A stretch of 64,000 nt of DNA from Nitrospirota bacterium (lineage in GTDB: Bacteria; Nitrospirota; Thermodesulfovibrionia; Thermodesulfovibrionales; JdFR-88), in assembly GCA_021840255.1 (NCBI GenBank), contig JAKBYX010000002.1, positions 186,859-250,858 of the forward strand. The letters run 5' to 3'. The position numbers and the translations under genes were made by a program. The notes beneath the pieces are model-generated. The model did not search any database, was not told the origin of the DNA, and saw only the letters and a list, made by a program, of their open reading frames with translations. Shown here one piece after another: positions 6,947-16,194 of this stretch. How positions within the stretch are numbered: position 1 is the stretch's first letter; the number at the start of each line of letters is the position of its first letter.

Positions 6947-9449
6947 CAGGTATATCGTAATCCATACCCATATGTATCAGCCGCCCAGGGAAAACCCCTG
7001 GCTGGAGGCGATTGAGATACAGGACAGCGCCCGTCCCTACCATGACTGGAATGAGCGCGTTGCGGCCGAATGTTACGCGGCAAACGCATATGCGAGGATT
7101 CTGGATGACAGGGGGAAGATAAGCCGCATTGTAAACAACTATAAAGATATCAGCTTCAACTTTGGCCCCACCCTGCTCAGCTGGATGGAGGAATTCTCAA
7201 AACCCGTCTATGAGGCGATAATCGAGGCCGACAGGCAGAGCCTTAAAAAACATTCCGGGCATGGCAACGCGATAGCCCAATGCTATAACCACATGATAAT
7301 GCCGCTCGCCTCCAGGCGCGACAAGACCACGCAGGTGATCTGGGGCATAGAGGACTTCAGACGGCGCTTTTCTAGGGATCCCGAAGGAATGTGGCTTCCA
7401 GAGACCGCAGTGGATACGGAAACCCTGGAGATACTTGCCGGACAGGGCATCAAATTCACGATACTTGCCCCTGGGCAGGCCCACCTGGTCAGGGCACCGG
7501 GGAGCGATGAATGGCTCCACGTTGATGAGAACTCGGTGGACACAAAACTGCCCTACTTCATAAAGCTGCCCTCAGGGGCCCGCATAGCGGTATTTTTTTA
7601 TAACGGGCCGGCCTCAAGGGGCGTGGCTTTCGAAGGTCTTTTGAAAAGTGGCGTCCTGCTGGCTGAAAGACTGGCGCAGATATTTTCCGGGGAAGACCGG
7701 CCACAGCTGGCCCATATCGCCACAGACGGGGAGTCCTATGGGCACCATAGCCGGTTTGGCGACATGGCGCTTGCCTACTGCATCCACCACATAAAGAAAA
7801 ACAACCTGGCGAAGGTGGCCAATTACGGGGAGTTCCTGGAGAAATACCCGCCTCAATGGGAGGCACGGATAAAAGAGAACACCTCGTGGAGCTGTTTTCA
7901 CGGGGTGGAGAGATGGCGCTCCGATTGCGGCTGTTCCACCGGCGGCAACCCCGGTTGGAACCAGAAGTGGAGGGCCCCGCTCAGGAAGGCCCTGGACTGG
8001 CTTTCCGGACAACTGGCGGAGGTTTTCGAAAAACGGGCCCGGGTTTTTTTCAAAGACCCATGGCAGGCACGGGACGGATATATAGAAGTGGTCCTGGACC
8101 GCTCGGAAGGGAAGATCTCCGCGTTCATGGACAGACATGCCGTAAAAAGACCGGAGGGCCCGATTTCGGGAGTTTCAGGTTTTTGCCGGGTGGAAGCCCT
8201 GAAACTCCTGGAGATGCAAAGGCACGCAATGCTTATGTTCACAAGCTGCGGCTGGTTTTTCGATGACATATCGGGGATCGAAGCGCTCCAGGTGCTCCAG
8301 TATGCGTGCAGGGCCGCACAGCTTTGCAGGGAGCTCAAGGGAGATGACCTCGAAGGGCATTTCCTCCAGATACTTTCAAAGGCGCAAAGCAACATTAAGG
8401 AGGCAGGTGACGGGGCCGCCATATACAATGGCCAGGTCAAGGTAAAAGTCATCGATCTGGGCAAGGTTGCCGTTCACTATGCCATAAGCTCCCTGTTTGA
8501 AGACTATGCCAGGCAGCAAAGCCTTTACTGTTATGACGTGACAAGGCTTGATTACGAGGTTTTACTTCCTTTTTCAGAGCCCGGTACCGAAGATGATACG
8601 CAGGGCAGGATAGCGGTGGGGAGGATAAATGTACGCTCACGGATAACAGGGGAAGACGGCGCGGAGCACGGCAGGAGCGGGATCTGGCAGTTCGCGGTCC
8701 TCAAAAAAGACGGGCATGATATAACCTGCGGGCTTTCCGGAGACGGCTCCGAACCTGGGTATGAGTCATTCAAAACGACCATAAAAGAAAAGAATGGAAA
8801 AATTTTTCAGACGGAGGGCGGGCCGGAAGCCTCCAGCTCCGTGGGCGGATTCACCCGCGGGGTATATTCGATACGGGACCTCTTTCTGGACGAGCAGAGG
8901 AAGGTCCTTGAAGCCGCGGTCCGGGAGACCCTGGAAGAATCCATGGTCCATTTTGCGCAGATCTATGAGAGGGACCGTTTTCTGATGGGACTCCTGAAGG
9001 ATTTCAAAGCGCCCATACCAAGGCCGTTCCTGGCGGCATCCGAATTGTCCCTGGCCCCGGAGATAGAAAAGGCGCTCAGGGAAGAGCCGGTAAATATCGA
9101 AAAAGCCGCCGCGCTTCGCGATGAGCTTGCCGGTTGGGGGCTGGAGCCCGGCCGGGAGCTTGAACCGGTTTTAAAAGAAAGGTTCATGTCCCTGTTTGCT
9201 TCCCTCAGGGAGGGAAAGGGGGCAGGCGATCTAAAGGGATTGAGGGCCCTTGTCAAATTTGCCGCCACACTGCCCTTCGATATAAATCTGTGGGCGGAGC
9301 AAAACGCATATTGGGAGCTTGGGCATCTCTTTTATAAAAAAATGACCGGCCCCGAAAAGGGAGAAAACGGGAAAAAATGGGGCGAAGAGTTCAGGGGGCT
9401 TGGAGAGGACCTTTTCTTCAATGCCAATGAGGCGCTCCTCAGGTTTTAA
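6939..9449 (+). CDS. Glycoside hydrolase family 57 protein with DUF3536 domain
   Basis: The GTG start lies inside the treZ 3' end. The 836-residue cytosolic protein opens with the GH57 signature 'IVIHTHMYQPPRENPW' and continues with GMWLPETAVD (catalytic glutamate region) and IATDGESYGHH (catalytic aspartate region). The second half, from about residue 290, is the DUF3536 type that accompanies this GH57 subgroup. GH57 enzymes act on alpha-glucans as amylase, branching or 4-alpha-glucanotransferase enzymes. Exact activity cannot be read, but its position between treZ and treY indicates intracellular glycogen or maltodextrin processing that feeds trehalose formation. Length is normal for the subgroup. 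Confidence 0.85.
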   Translation: MDNRYIVIHTHMYQPPRENPWLEAIEIQDSARPYHDWNERVAAECYAANAYARILDDRGKISRIVNNYKDISFNFGPTLLSWMEEFSKPVYEAIIEADRQSLKKHSGHGNAIAQCYNHMIMPLASRRDKTTQVIWGIEDFRRRFSRDPEGMWLPETAVDTETLEILAGQGIKFTILAPGQAHLVRAPGSDEWLHVDENSVDTKLPYFIKLPSGARIAVFFYNGPASRGVAFEGLLKSGVLLAERLAQIFSGEDRPQLAHIATDGESYGHHSRFGDMALAYCIHHIKKNNLAKVANYGEFLEKYPPQWEARIKENTSWSCFHGVERWRSDCGCSTGGNPGWNQKWRAPLRKALDWLSGQLAEVFEKRARVFFKDPWQARDGYIEVVLDRSEGKISAFMDRHAVKRPEGPISGVSGFCRVEALKLLEMQRHAMLMFTSCGWFFDDISGIEALQVLQYACRAAQLCRELKGDDLEGHFLQILSKAQSNIKEAGDGAAIYNGQVKVKVIDLGKVAVHYAISSLFEDYARQQSLYCYDVTRLDYEVLLPFSEPGTEDDTQGRIAVGRINVRSRITGEDGAEHGRSGIWQFAVLKKDGHDITCGLSGDGSEPGYESFKTTIKEKNGKIFQTEGGPEASSSVGGFTRGVYSIRDLFLDEQRKVLEAAVRETLEESMVHFAQIYERDRFLMGLLKDFKAPIPRPFLAASELSLAPEIEKALREEPVNIEKAAALRDELAGWGLEPGRELEPVLKERFMSLFASLREGKGAGDLKGLRALVKFAATLPFDINLWAEQNAYWELGHLFYKKMTGPEKGENGKKWGEEFRGLGEDLFFNANEALLRF

Positions 9450-9506
9450 AGGTAAAAAGATCAGGATCGAAAAATTCATTCGATCCGGGCACGGCAAGGG
9501 GAATTT

Positions 9507-12500
9507 TTGATTCAATTTAAAATGTCCAGCGATGAAACGGCGGGAGAGGGTTTCACCGGTAAAAATCCTGCAGGTGATCTCACCAGTGAAAATTCTGCGG
9601 AGAGGGAGGCCGGGCAGACGGAAAAAACAAAAACGAAAACACTCCGGGTGCCTGTGAGCACCTACAGGCTGCAGTTCAACCGCCTGCTGCCGTTCAGCCG
9701 GGCGCGCAATATAATTCCTTATCTGCACGAACTGGGAATAACCGATATCTATTCTTCCCCCAATTTTAGGTCCGCGCCGGGAAGCCTTCATGGCTATGAC
9801 CTTATCCGGTATGACCAGCTGAACCCGGAGGTCGGGACGCTGGAGGAATACGGGCTGTTCACGGAGGAGCTTTCGCGGTACGGGATGGGCCAGGTTCAGG
9901 ATATCGTGCCCAATCACATGTGCATCCTTGGGGACAACCCGTGGTGGCAGAGCGTTCTGGAAAACGGGCGCAGTTCCCATTACGCCTCCTTTTTTGACAT
10001 TGACTGGTTCGCCCCCTTGGAGACCCTTAAGGACAAGGTGCTTCTTCCCATCCTGGGAGAGCAGTACGGCAAGGCGCTCGAAATGGGGGAGATCAAGCTC
10101 AGTTTCAGGGAAGGCGGATTTTTCCTGGCCTGTTACGAAAACCTCCTGCCTGTGGAGCCGGGCTCTTACGAGCTCATATTAAGGCACAGGCTGGGGGAGC
10201 TCGAAAGGGAGATAGGCGGGAGCGAGCATTACGAGGAACTGATGAGCGTGATAACGTCTCTTGGGCATCTGCCGGGGACCCAGGAGAGGGACCTTGAGAA
10301 AAAAAGGGAGAGGAACAGGGAAAAAGAGGTAATAAAACGCAGGCTTTTGGCGCTATATGAGGCTTCAGCCGAAGTGCGGTTTTTTGTAGAGGGCAATGTA
10401 AGGATATTTAACGGCGTCAAGGGCGACCCAAGAAGTTTCGATCTGCTGGACGGGCTCATCTCCAGGCAGCCATACAGGTTGTCTTTCTGGGTTGTGGCCA
10501 CCGATGAGATAAACTACCGCAGGTTCTTTGACATAAACCAGTTGGCCGCCATCAGGCCGGAGCTGCCCGACGTATTTGATGAAAGCCACCGGCTCATATT
10601 CGAGTTCATAAAACAGGGCAGGATCACCGGGCTGCGGGTGGACCACCTGGACGGCCTTTATAACCCTGCCGAATACCTGAGGGACCTTCAGCAAGACGCC
10701 GTTCTTGCCATGCTGCCGCAGGAGGAGGCACAAGACAGGAAGCCGGCTCTGAAAACGGAGCTCCTCCAGAAACCGCCGGCCGTCCCTTTCTACATAGTGG
10801 GCGAGAAGATACTTATGAAGGGGGAACGGATACCCGAGGACTGGCCTATATGCGGGACCACGGGATACGATTTCATGAACTCCCTGAACGGCATTTTCAT
10901 AAAGCAGGAGAGCTCCCGGCGTATGGATGAGACATACTTCCGGTTCATAGGGGAGAAGATCAATTTCCCAGACCTTGCCTATCGCGCGAAAAGGCAGATA
11001 ATGGAATCCTCCATGTCGGGCGAGATAAACGTGCTTGGCCACCGGCTGTACATGCTTGCGCAAAAATCGCGGTTGACGAGGGATTTCACCCTGCTTAGCC
11101 TGACCAGGGCGCTTTCAGAGGTCATGGCCTGTTTCCAGGTCTACCGGACCTACATAAGCTCCTCCGGCGCGGGCGAAAGGGACCGCCGGTACATGGAGCA
11201 GGCCGTCAAGAAGGCGCAGAGGATGAACACGTCCATAAGCGCCCAGACATTCGAGTTCATAAAACAGGTGCTTATCCTTGAATACAGCGCGGAGCTGCCG
11301 GCCGATGACAAGGCGGAATGGTTCGATTTCGTGATGAAGCTCCAGCAGCAGACGGGGCCGATCATGGCCAAGGGGCTTGAGGACACCGCCTTCTACATAT
11401 TTAATAGGCTTCTTTCGCTGAACGAGGTGGGCGGCTCTCCGGACCGCTTCGGCCTTTCCATGGAAACCTTCCACGGGCAGAACATCGAGAGGAACAAATA
11501 CTGGCCCTTCTCCATGACAGCCACTTCCACCCACGATACGAAAAGGAGCGAGGACGTCCGGGCCAGGCTTAATGTGCTTACCGAGATGCCCGGGGCCTGG
11601 CGCGAGGCCCTGATGAAATGGAAGCGGACCAACAAGAGGAAAAAACCCGTCCTGGACAGACCGGTGCCAAGCCCGAACGAGGAGTATCACCTGTACCAGG
11701 TGCTGCTTGGGATATGGCCCCTGCAAGGTCTTTTTAATGGCGGGGAGCAGGAGAGAAAACAAAAGCAAAAGCAAAAATCTTTTATGGAGAGGATAAAGCA
11801 GTACATGATCAAGGCCGCAAGGGAAGCCAAGGTCAACACTAGCTGGATAAACCCGGACAAGGAATATGAGGAAGCCCTGTTGTCCTTTATAGACCGGATA
11901 CTGGCGCCCATGGATAAAAACAAAAACCCTTTCCTGAGGGATTTTTCACCGTTTGCGGATATGGTCTCCCGCTACGGGCTGCTCAATTCGCTTTCGCAAA
12001 CGCTCCTTAAGGCCGCAAGCCCCGGCATCCCTGATTTCTACCAGGGAACGGAGCTATGGACGTTTTCCCTTGTGGACCCCGACAACCGCGGGGATGTAGA
12101 CTATGATGCCAGGATGCGTCTGCTTGATGAGCTTAAGTCCATGGAGGTCTCCATGGGAAAGTCCCGGCTCTGCGGGGAATTGCTTGAGCGTCTGGATGAC
12201 CCCAGGATAAAGCTCTATGTAACATGGAAGGCGCTTCATTTCAGAAAAACGTTCAGGGAAATATTTGTTGGAGGGGACTACGTTTCTTTAGGGACGGAAG
12301 GGGTTAAAAAAGAGAACCTGTGCACTTTTTTAAGGAAAAAAGGCGCTGAAACAGCGCTTGTATGCGCCCCCAGGTTCTTTGCCGGACTTTTGCCCCCCAG
12401 AGATGTCTCCGCCGGGAAGGCAGTTCCGGTTGGGGAAGCTGTCTGGAAGGACACCTGCGTTGAGTTGCCGGGGCCCGGACGGTTCAAGGACGTCTTTACG

Positions 12501-12602
12501 GACCGGACCGTGGAGACCCGGGAAGAAGGCGGCAGGTACCTGCTTCGGGCAGGGGAGCTTTTAAGCGGGTTCCCTTTATTTTTGGCTGAGCAGTTTTCCT
12601 GA
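9507..12602 (+). CDS. treY: Malto-oligosyltrehalose synthase
   Basis: TreY isomerises the reducing-end glucose of maltodextrins to a trehalosyl unit, the substrate of TreZ. After a low-complexity N-terminus, family motifs follow: 'VSTYRLQFN', 'DIYSSPNF', 'GLRVDHLDGLYNP', 'YIVGEKIL', 'TSTHDTKRSEDVRARL' and 'GIPDFYQGTELW', in the expected order. At 1031 residues it is longer than many TreY proteins. The excess includes lysine-rich insertions, for example ERKQKQKQKS near residue 755. I chose TTG 9507 because AAGGGG lies 5 bp upstream, whereas the ATG at 9522 is too far from any ribosome-binding site. Confidence 0.9.
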   Translation: MIQFKMSSDETAGEGFTGKNPAGDLTSENSAEREAGQTEKTKTKTLRVPVSTYRLQFNRLLPFSRARNIIPYLHELGITDIYSSPNFRSAPGSLHGYDLIRYDQLNPEVGTLEEYGLFTEELSRYGMGQVQDIVPNHMCILGDNPWWQSVLENGRSSHYASFFDIDWFAPLETLKDKVLLPILGEQYGKALEMGEIKLSFREGGFFLACYENLLPVEPGSYELILRHRLGELEREIGGSEHYEELMSVITSLGHLPGTQERDLEKKRERNREKEVIKRRLLALYEASAEVRFFVEGNVRIFNGVKGDPRSFDLLDGLISRQPYRLSFWVVATDEINYRRFFDINQLAAIRPELPDVFDESHRLIFEFIKQGRITGLRVDHLDGLYNPAEYLRDLQQDAVLAMLPQEEAQDRKPALKTELLQKPPAVPFYIVGEKILMKGERIPEDWPICGTTGYDFMNSLNGIFIKQESSRRMDETYFRFIGEKINFPDLAYRAKRQIMESSMSGEINVLGHRLYMLAQKSRLTRDFTLLSLTRALSEVMACFQVYRTYISSSGAGERDRRYMEQAVKKAQRMNTSISAQTFEFIKQVLILEYSAELPADDKAEWFDFVMKLQQQTGPIMAKGLEDTAFYIFNRLLSLNEVGGSPDRFGLSMETFHGQNIERNKYWPFSMTATSTHDTKRSEDVRARLNVLTEMPGAWREALMKWKRTNKRKKPVLDRPVPSPNEEYHLYQVLLGIWPLQGLFNGGEQERKQKQKQKSFMERIKQYMIKAAREAKVNTSWINPDKEYEEALLSFIDRILAPMDKNKNPFLRDFSPFADMVSRYGLLNSLSQTLLKAASPGIPDFYQGTELWTFSLVDPDNRGDVDYDARMRLLDELKSMEVSMGKSRLCGELLERLDDPRIKLYVTWKALHFRKTFREIFVGGDYVSLGTEGVKKENLCTFLRKKGAETALVCAPRFFAGLLPPRDVSAGKAVPVGEAVWKDTCVELPGPGRFKDVFTDRTVETREEGGRYLLRAGELLSGFPLFLAEQFS

Positions 12603-12633
12603 TAACGGCTGAACGAAAAAGGAGAAGATCTTT

Positions 12634-14769
12634 TTGGACGGGCAGCTTATAAATGAGCTTGCGGAGAACATGGGCATACTGCCCGATTTTTATGACATCT
12701 GGGGCAACCGGCACGATATAACCATTGAGACAAAAAAAGGCGTTCTCAAGGCCATGGGCCTTCCCGTGGAAGATGAGGGCGCCCTGAGGGGGATATTGGA
12801 GAAAAGGCTTGAGCCGCCGGTGCTGGAGCCCTCGTTTGTGTCGGTCAAGAGTTCGGCCTTCAAGGTTTATGTCTGCCTTTCCTCTTGCCTGGTCCGGATA
12901 CCTATCCGCATTTCGCTTGAGGATGAGAAAAAGGACGTGCGGAAATGGTCCGTCAGGGAAGACCCTGAAGAGGTCTTGGAGTTCAGGGGCCGCAAATACG
13001 GGAAATATCCGGTGGAAATCCCTCCGCTCCCGCAGGGTTATTACACGCTTTTCATCCATGCCCCCGGCGGGACGAGGGCCAGCACCCGGCTTATAATCAC
13101 CCCGCGGACATGCTATCTGCCAGAAGAAGAGATGCCCCAAAATGAGCTTCCCAAAAATGAGATGAGGTCCTGGGGCCTTAACATGGCCCTGCACGAGGTG
13201 CGCTCGGCAAACAACTGGGGGATAGGGGATTTCAGGGACCTGGGCGCCATAATGGACATGGTTGCCGGCCTGGGAGGAGATTTTGCCGGCATACTTCCGC
13301 TGCATCAGATCCCTCTGCCTGAAAGCATAAGCCCTTATTGGCCCTTAAGCAGGCTTTACCGCAATTTCATCTTCCTTGATCTGGAGGGTGTTCCGGAATT
13401 TGACGCGGCAGGCCGGAACGGCCTTCAAAAAGAGATAGACGCTCTTATTGGGTCCAGACATGTGGATTATGGCGGAGTGTATACCCTTAAGCTGCGGGTT
13501 ATCCGGGAGATGTTCGCCCGTTTTTACAAGCGGCATTATCCCGCCCGCACGGAAAGGGGGCAGGCCCTTGCGGCATTCATGGAAAAAGAGGGCAGCGCTC
13601 TTTTGGATTATGCCACTTTCATGGCCTTAAGCGAGGTCCATGGGATGAACTGGAAGGATTGGCCCCAGGATTTTAAAGACCCTCGCGGCAGCCTGGTGAG
13701 CGAGTTCAGACGGCAGAATATTGAACAGGTGCTTTTTCATGTGTATGTTCAATGGCTGATAGACGGCCAGCTTGAAAACCTGGCCAAGCGGGCCGCCCGG
13801 CTGGGTATGCGCTCCGGCCTTTACCTGGACCAGGCCATAGGCACGGCTTCGGGCGGCGCCGATGACTGGATATTCAGGGATTGTTTCGCCTCAGTCGCCA
13901 GTGCGGGCGCGCCGCCCGATGAATTCAATCTTAAAGGCCAGAACTGGGGGTTTCCACCAATGGCCCCGCAAAAAATGCGGGAGTCCGGCTTTGAGGCCTT
14001 CATACGGACCGCCAGCAAGAACATGGAGCACGCCGGGATGCTGAGGATCGACCATGCGCTTGGGCTTTTCCGCCTTTTCTGGATCCCCCAAGGGATGGAG
14101 CCGTGGCAGGGGGCCTATGTAAAATACCCGGCGGAAGAGCTGATGGGAATACTGGCCATAGAGAGCAGGCGGCACAAGACGGTCCTGGTCGCTGAAGACC
14201 TGGGCACGGTAGACCCGCAGATGAGGGAGGCCCTGATGGCAAGGAACATGCTTTCCTACAGGCTGCTTATCTATGAGAGGCTCTATCCTTCCCCTGACCT
14301 GGTTCCCCCCAGCCTTTATCCCAGGCATGCCTTCTGCGCAGTAAGCACCCATGACCTGCCGACCCTTTACGGCTGGTGGGCGGGGCATGACATGGAGGTG
14401 AAACGTTCCCTCTCCCTGTATCCCTCCGAAGATTCCTACAGGGCGGACATTGCCGCAAGGGGAAGGGACAAGGGGATAATCCTTTCCGCCTTGAAAAAGG
14501 AAGGTCTTATACCCGATAATTATGAGATGCCCGCAGATATGAACGAGGAACTTATGCTTGCCATTTACAGACATCTTGGAAGGACCCCATGTCTGTACGT
14601 TTCGGCAAGCATCGAGGACGTATTCAAGTCCTCAGAACAGCCCAACCTGCCTGGAAGCCGTGACAGCTATCCCAACTGGAAGATAAAGGCCCCCCTGCCC
14701 ATGGAAGCCCTGTCCGGCCTGGCGGCATCTTTTGCGGGGGTGTTCAAGCAGGAAGGCAGAGGGCGTTGA
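12634..14769 (+). CDS. malQ: 4-alpha-glucanotransferase (GH77, amylomaltase)
   Basis: MalQ disproportionates maltodextrins. The 711-residue protein has the N-terminal extension typical of the longer bacterial type (residues 1 to about 170) and then the GH77 barrel: 'SANNWGIGDFRDL', 'QNWGFPPMAPQ', 'LRIDHALGLFRLFWIP' (nucleophile Asp), 'VLVAEDLGTV' (acid/base Glu) and 'AVSTHDLPTLYGWW' (transition-state Asp). The start is TTG with AGGAG about nine bases upstream. It overlaps lgt by four bases (TTGA). As the last sugar gene of the operon it would recycle the short glucans left by TreY/TreZ and GH57. Confidence 0.92.
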   Translation: MDGQLINELAENMGILPDFYDIWGNRHDITIETKKGVLKAMGLPVEDEGALRGILEKRLEPPVLEPSFVSVKSSAFKVYVCLSSCLVRIPIRISLEDEKKDVRKWSVREDPEEVLEFRGRKYGKYPVEIPPLPQGYYTLFIHAPGGTRASTRLIITPRTCYLPEEEMPQNELPKNEMRSWGLNMALHEVRSANNWGIGDFRDLGAIMDMVAGLGGDFAGILPLHQIPLPESISPYWPLSRLYRNFIFLDLEGVPEFDAAGRNGLQKEIDALIGSRHVDYGGVYTLKLRVIREMFARFYKRHYPARTERGQALAAFMEKEGSALLDYATFMALSEVHGMNWKDWPQDFKDPRGSLVSEFRRQNIEQVLFHVYVQWLIDGQLENLAKRAARLGMRSGLYLDQAIGTASGGADDWIFRDCFASVASAGAPPDEFNLKGQNWGFPPMAPQKMRESGFEAFIRTASKNMEHAGMLRIDHALGLFRLFWIPQGMEPWQGAYVKYPAEELMGILAIESRRHKTVLVAEDLGTVDPQMREALMARNMLSYRLLIYERLYPSPDLVPPSLYPRHAFCAVSTHDLPTLYGWWAGHDMEVKRSLSLYPSEDSYRADIAARGRDKGIILSALKKEGLIPDNYEMPADMNEELMLAIYRHLGRTPCLYVSASIEDVFKSSEQPNLPGSRDSYPNWKIKAPLPMEALSGLAASFAGVFKQEGRGR

Positions 14770-15554
14770 TACCCTATCCCCGCATCAGTCCAACGATCGT
14801 AAAGGTGGGCCCGTTTGCCATAAGGTGGTATGGGCTCATGTATATCATGGGATTCATTACATCCTGGTTCCTTTTTAATTACCAGGCCAGGAAAAAGAAG
14901 ATCAAGGGCCTTACGCCGCAGGTGGTGGAGAGCTTCTATTTCTGGATCATCGTTGCGCTTGTGCTGGGGGCGAGGCTTGGATATGTGCTGTTTTACAACC
15001 TTGGCTATTACCTGCAAAACCCCTTAAGGATCTTTGCCGTCTGGCAGGGAGGGATGTCCTTTCACGGCGGGCTGATCGGGCTTGTGATCGCGGGCGTCCT
15101 TTTTTGCAGGAAGCACAAGCTGGATTTCTGGAGGGTGTCCGACATGCTGGTGGCTACTGTCCCTCCGGGCCTCGGGTTCGGGAGGTTAGGCAATTTCATA
15201 AACGGCGAGCTTTTCGGGCGGCCTTCAAATGTGCCCTGGGCAATGGTCTTTCCGCAGGGTGGAGACATTCCCCGCCATCCCTCCGAACTGTACGAGTTTT
15301 TTTGCGAAGGGGTAGTGCTTTTCATTATTCTCTGGATATTGAAAGACAGGGTCAAAAGAAGCGGGATGCTCCTGGCCGCGTTTCTGATACTTTACGGGAT
15401 AATCCGCTTCACCCTTGAGTTTTTCAGGCAGCCCGACCCGCAGCTTGGCTTTGTGGCAGGCCCCTTCACAATGGGTCAGATACTCAGCTCAGCAATGGTG
15501 CTGGCAGGCGTCGCGCTGGCCCTCTGGCGGCGTAAAGGCGCCAAATCAATTTAA
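14766..15554 (+). CDS. lgt: Prolipoprotein diacylglyceryl transferase
   Basis: Lgt transfers diacylglycerol from phosphatidylglycerol to the lipobox cysteine of prolipoproteins. The 262-residue product has seven predicted membrane segments and the family signature GRLGNFINGELFGR, plus YGLMY, 'GGMSFHGGL' with the conserved histidine and 'RHPSELYEF'. The TTG start overlaps the malQ stop in a TTGA arrangement, so translation is coupled although the function is unrelated to sugars. It is probably the last gene of the operon, although no intrinsic terminator follows immediately. Confidence 0.93.
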   Translation: MIPYPRISPTIVKVGPFAIRWYGLMYIMGFITSWFLFNYQARKKKIKGLTPQVVESFYFWIIVALVLGARLGYVLFYNLGYYLQNPLRIFAVWQGGMSFHGGLIGLVIAGVLFCRKHKLDFWRVSDMLVATVPPGLGFGRLGNFINGELFGRPSNVPWAMVFPQGGDIPRHPSELYEFFCEGVVLFIILWILKDRVKRSGMLLAAFLILYGIIRFTLEFFRQPDPQLGFVAGPFTMGQILSSAMVLAGVALALWRRKGAKSI

Positions 15555-15638
15555 TCCCGGCGCAAGGCCGCCAAAACGGAATAATCCAACCGGTAAGGCC
15601 GCCAGACCATCATAACCTTGCCGCAAAAACAAAAAAAC

Positions 15639-15660
15639 AAAAATCCTCATAATCCTTTCA
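15639..15660 (+). repeat. 22-bp direct repeat, copy 1
   Basis: A 22-bp sequence here (AAAAATCCTCATAATCC followed by TTTCA) recurs exactly at 15830-15851. It is the conserved upstream edge of the first of three tandem promoter-terminator units, lying 50 bp before the unit's -10 element. Confidence 0.8.
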
Positions 15661-15693
15661 TTTTATCTTCTAATTTTCTTCAAATTCCGGATC

Positions 15694-15778
15694 TATACTA
15701 AACTCATAAAACAAGGAAAAACATTCCCCCTCTCTCCAAAAGACAAAGGGCCTTTCAAAAAGGCCCTTTGTCTTTTTT
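15694..15778 (+). ncRNA. Putative small RNA, unit 1 of a tandem triplet
   Basis: A -10-like TATACT (15694-15699) lies exactly 50 bp after the TCC of the conserved upstream block that starts at 15644. The inferred transcript (about 15706-15778, near 73 nt) contains a C/U-rich ATTCCCCCTCTCTCC segment (15723-15737). It ends in a perfect 17-bp hairpin, AAAGACAAAGGGCCTTT paired with 15759-15775 across a 3-nt loop, with a run of six T. There is no ORF. The C-rich segment could pair with Shine-Dalgarno sequences. The promoter and transcript are inferred; the terminator is plain in the sequence. Confidence 0.5.
15739..15778 (+). terminator. Intrinsic terminator, 17-bp perfect stem
   Basis: Arms 15739-15755 and 15759-15775 pair perfectly around a CAA loop and end in TTTTTT. 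It terminates plus-strand transcription of unit 1 and could also stop read-through from lgt. Confidence 0.85.
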
Positions 15779-15829
15779 AAAAGATCCAGGGGAATCTCAA
15801 AACAAAAAGCCCCTGCATGTCCGGGAATA

Positions 15830-15851
15830 AAAAATCCTCATAATCCTTTCA
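15830..15851 (+). repeat. 22-bp direct repeat, copy 2
   Basis: Exact copy of 15639-15660, 191 bp downstream. A degenerate third version begins around 16015 (TCCACACAATCTATTCA), 184 bp further on. Confidence 0.8.
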
Positions 15852-15884
15852 AGTTATTCAAATAATTTCCACATAATTGGCGGG

Positions 15885-15964
15885 TATATTAAAGGCAGAA
15901 TAGAAAACAACCTATTCCTCCTGAGATTCTGGGCCGGATGTTTCACATCCGGCCCCTTTTTTTT
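15885..15964 (+). ncRNA. Putative small RNA, unit 2 of a tandem triplet
   Basis: The -10-like TATATT (15885-15890) is again exactly 50 bp after the TCC of the upstream block (15835). The inferred transcript runs from about 15897 to 15964. It contains TTCCTCCTGAG (15915-15925), a perfect anti-Shine-Dalgarno core, and ends in an 11-bp hairpin GGGCCGGATGT/ACATCCGGCCC with eight T. No ORF is present. Confidence 0.5.
15931..15964 (+). terminator. Intrinsic terminator, 11-bp perfect stem
   Basis: Arms 15931-15941 and 15945-15955 pair perfectly around a TTC loop and are followed by C and eight T residues. Confidence 0.85.
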
Positions 15965-16068
15965 GCCTTTTTACCGCTTTTTTGCCGCCCGTTTGTCTGA
16001 AAGAGCGCAGGGGATCAATCCACACAATCTATTCATTCTCTCTTCAATTTTCCTTCATAGTGTTTGGG

Positions 16069-16180
16069 TAAATTGAGAGCAGGAAAAGCGAATTTGCCTT
16101 TTTTGTTTTTTTGCTTTTTTGCTTTTTTCCTCCCAAACTCGGGCCAGGGCCCCGGATCGAAAAGGGGCCCGGCCTTTTTA
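16069..16180 (+). ncRNA. Putative small RNA, unit 3 of a tandem triplet
   Basis: TAAATT (16069-16074) lies exactly 50 bp after the TCC of a third, diverged upstream block (16019). The inferred transcript of about 100 nt carries T-rich repeats, then TTCCTCCCAAACTCGGGCC. That again places an anti-Shine-Dalgarno CCTCC just before a GC-rich terminator. The weaker -10 makes this the least certain of the three. Confidence 0.4.
16142..16179 (+). terminator. Intrinsic terminator pointing at the leuB 3' end
   Basis: GGCC-a-GGGCCCC (16142-16153) pairs with GGGGCCC-GGCC (16164-16174) across a 10-nt loop, followed by TTTTTATTTTG. The T run lies on the plus-strand side, so it serves plus-strand transcription (unit 3), although the stem could also slow leuB read-through from the other side. 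Confidence 0.7.
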
Positions 16181-16194
16181 TTTTGTTTTTTTCT

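Noticed and set aside
9231..9980. 249-codon minus-strand frame at the GH57/TreY junction
   Set aside because: It overlaps two conserved plus-strand genes and has low-complexity composition.
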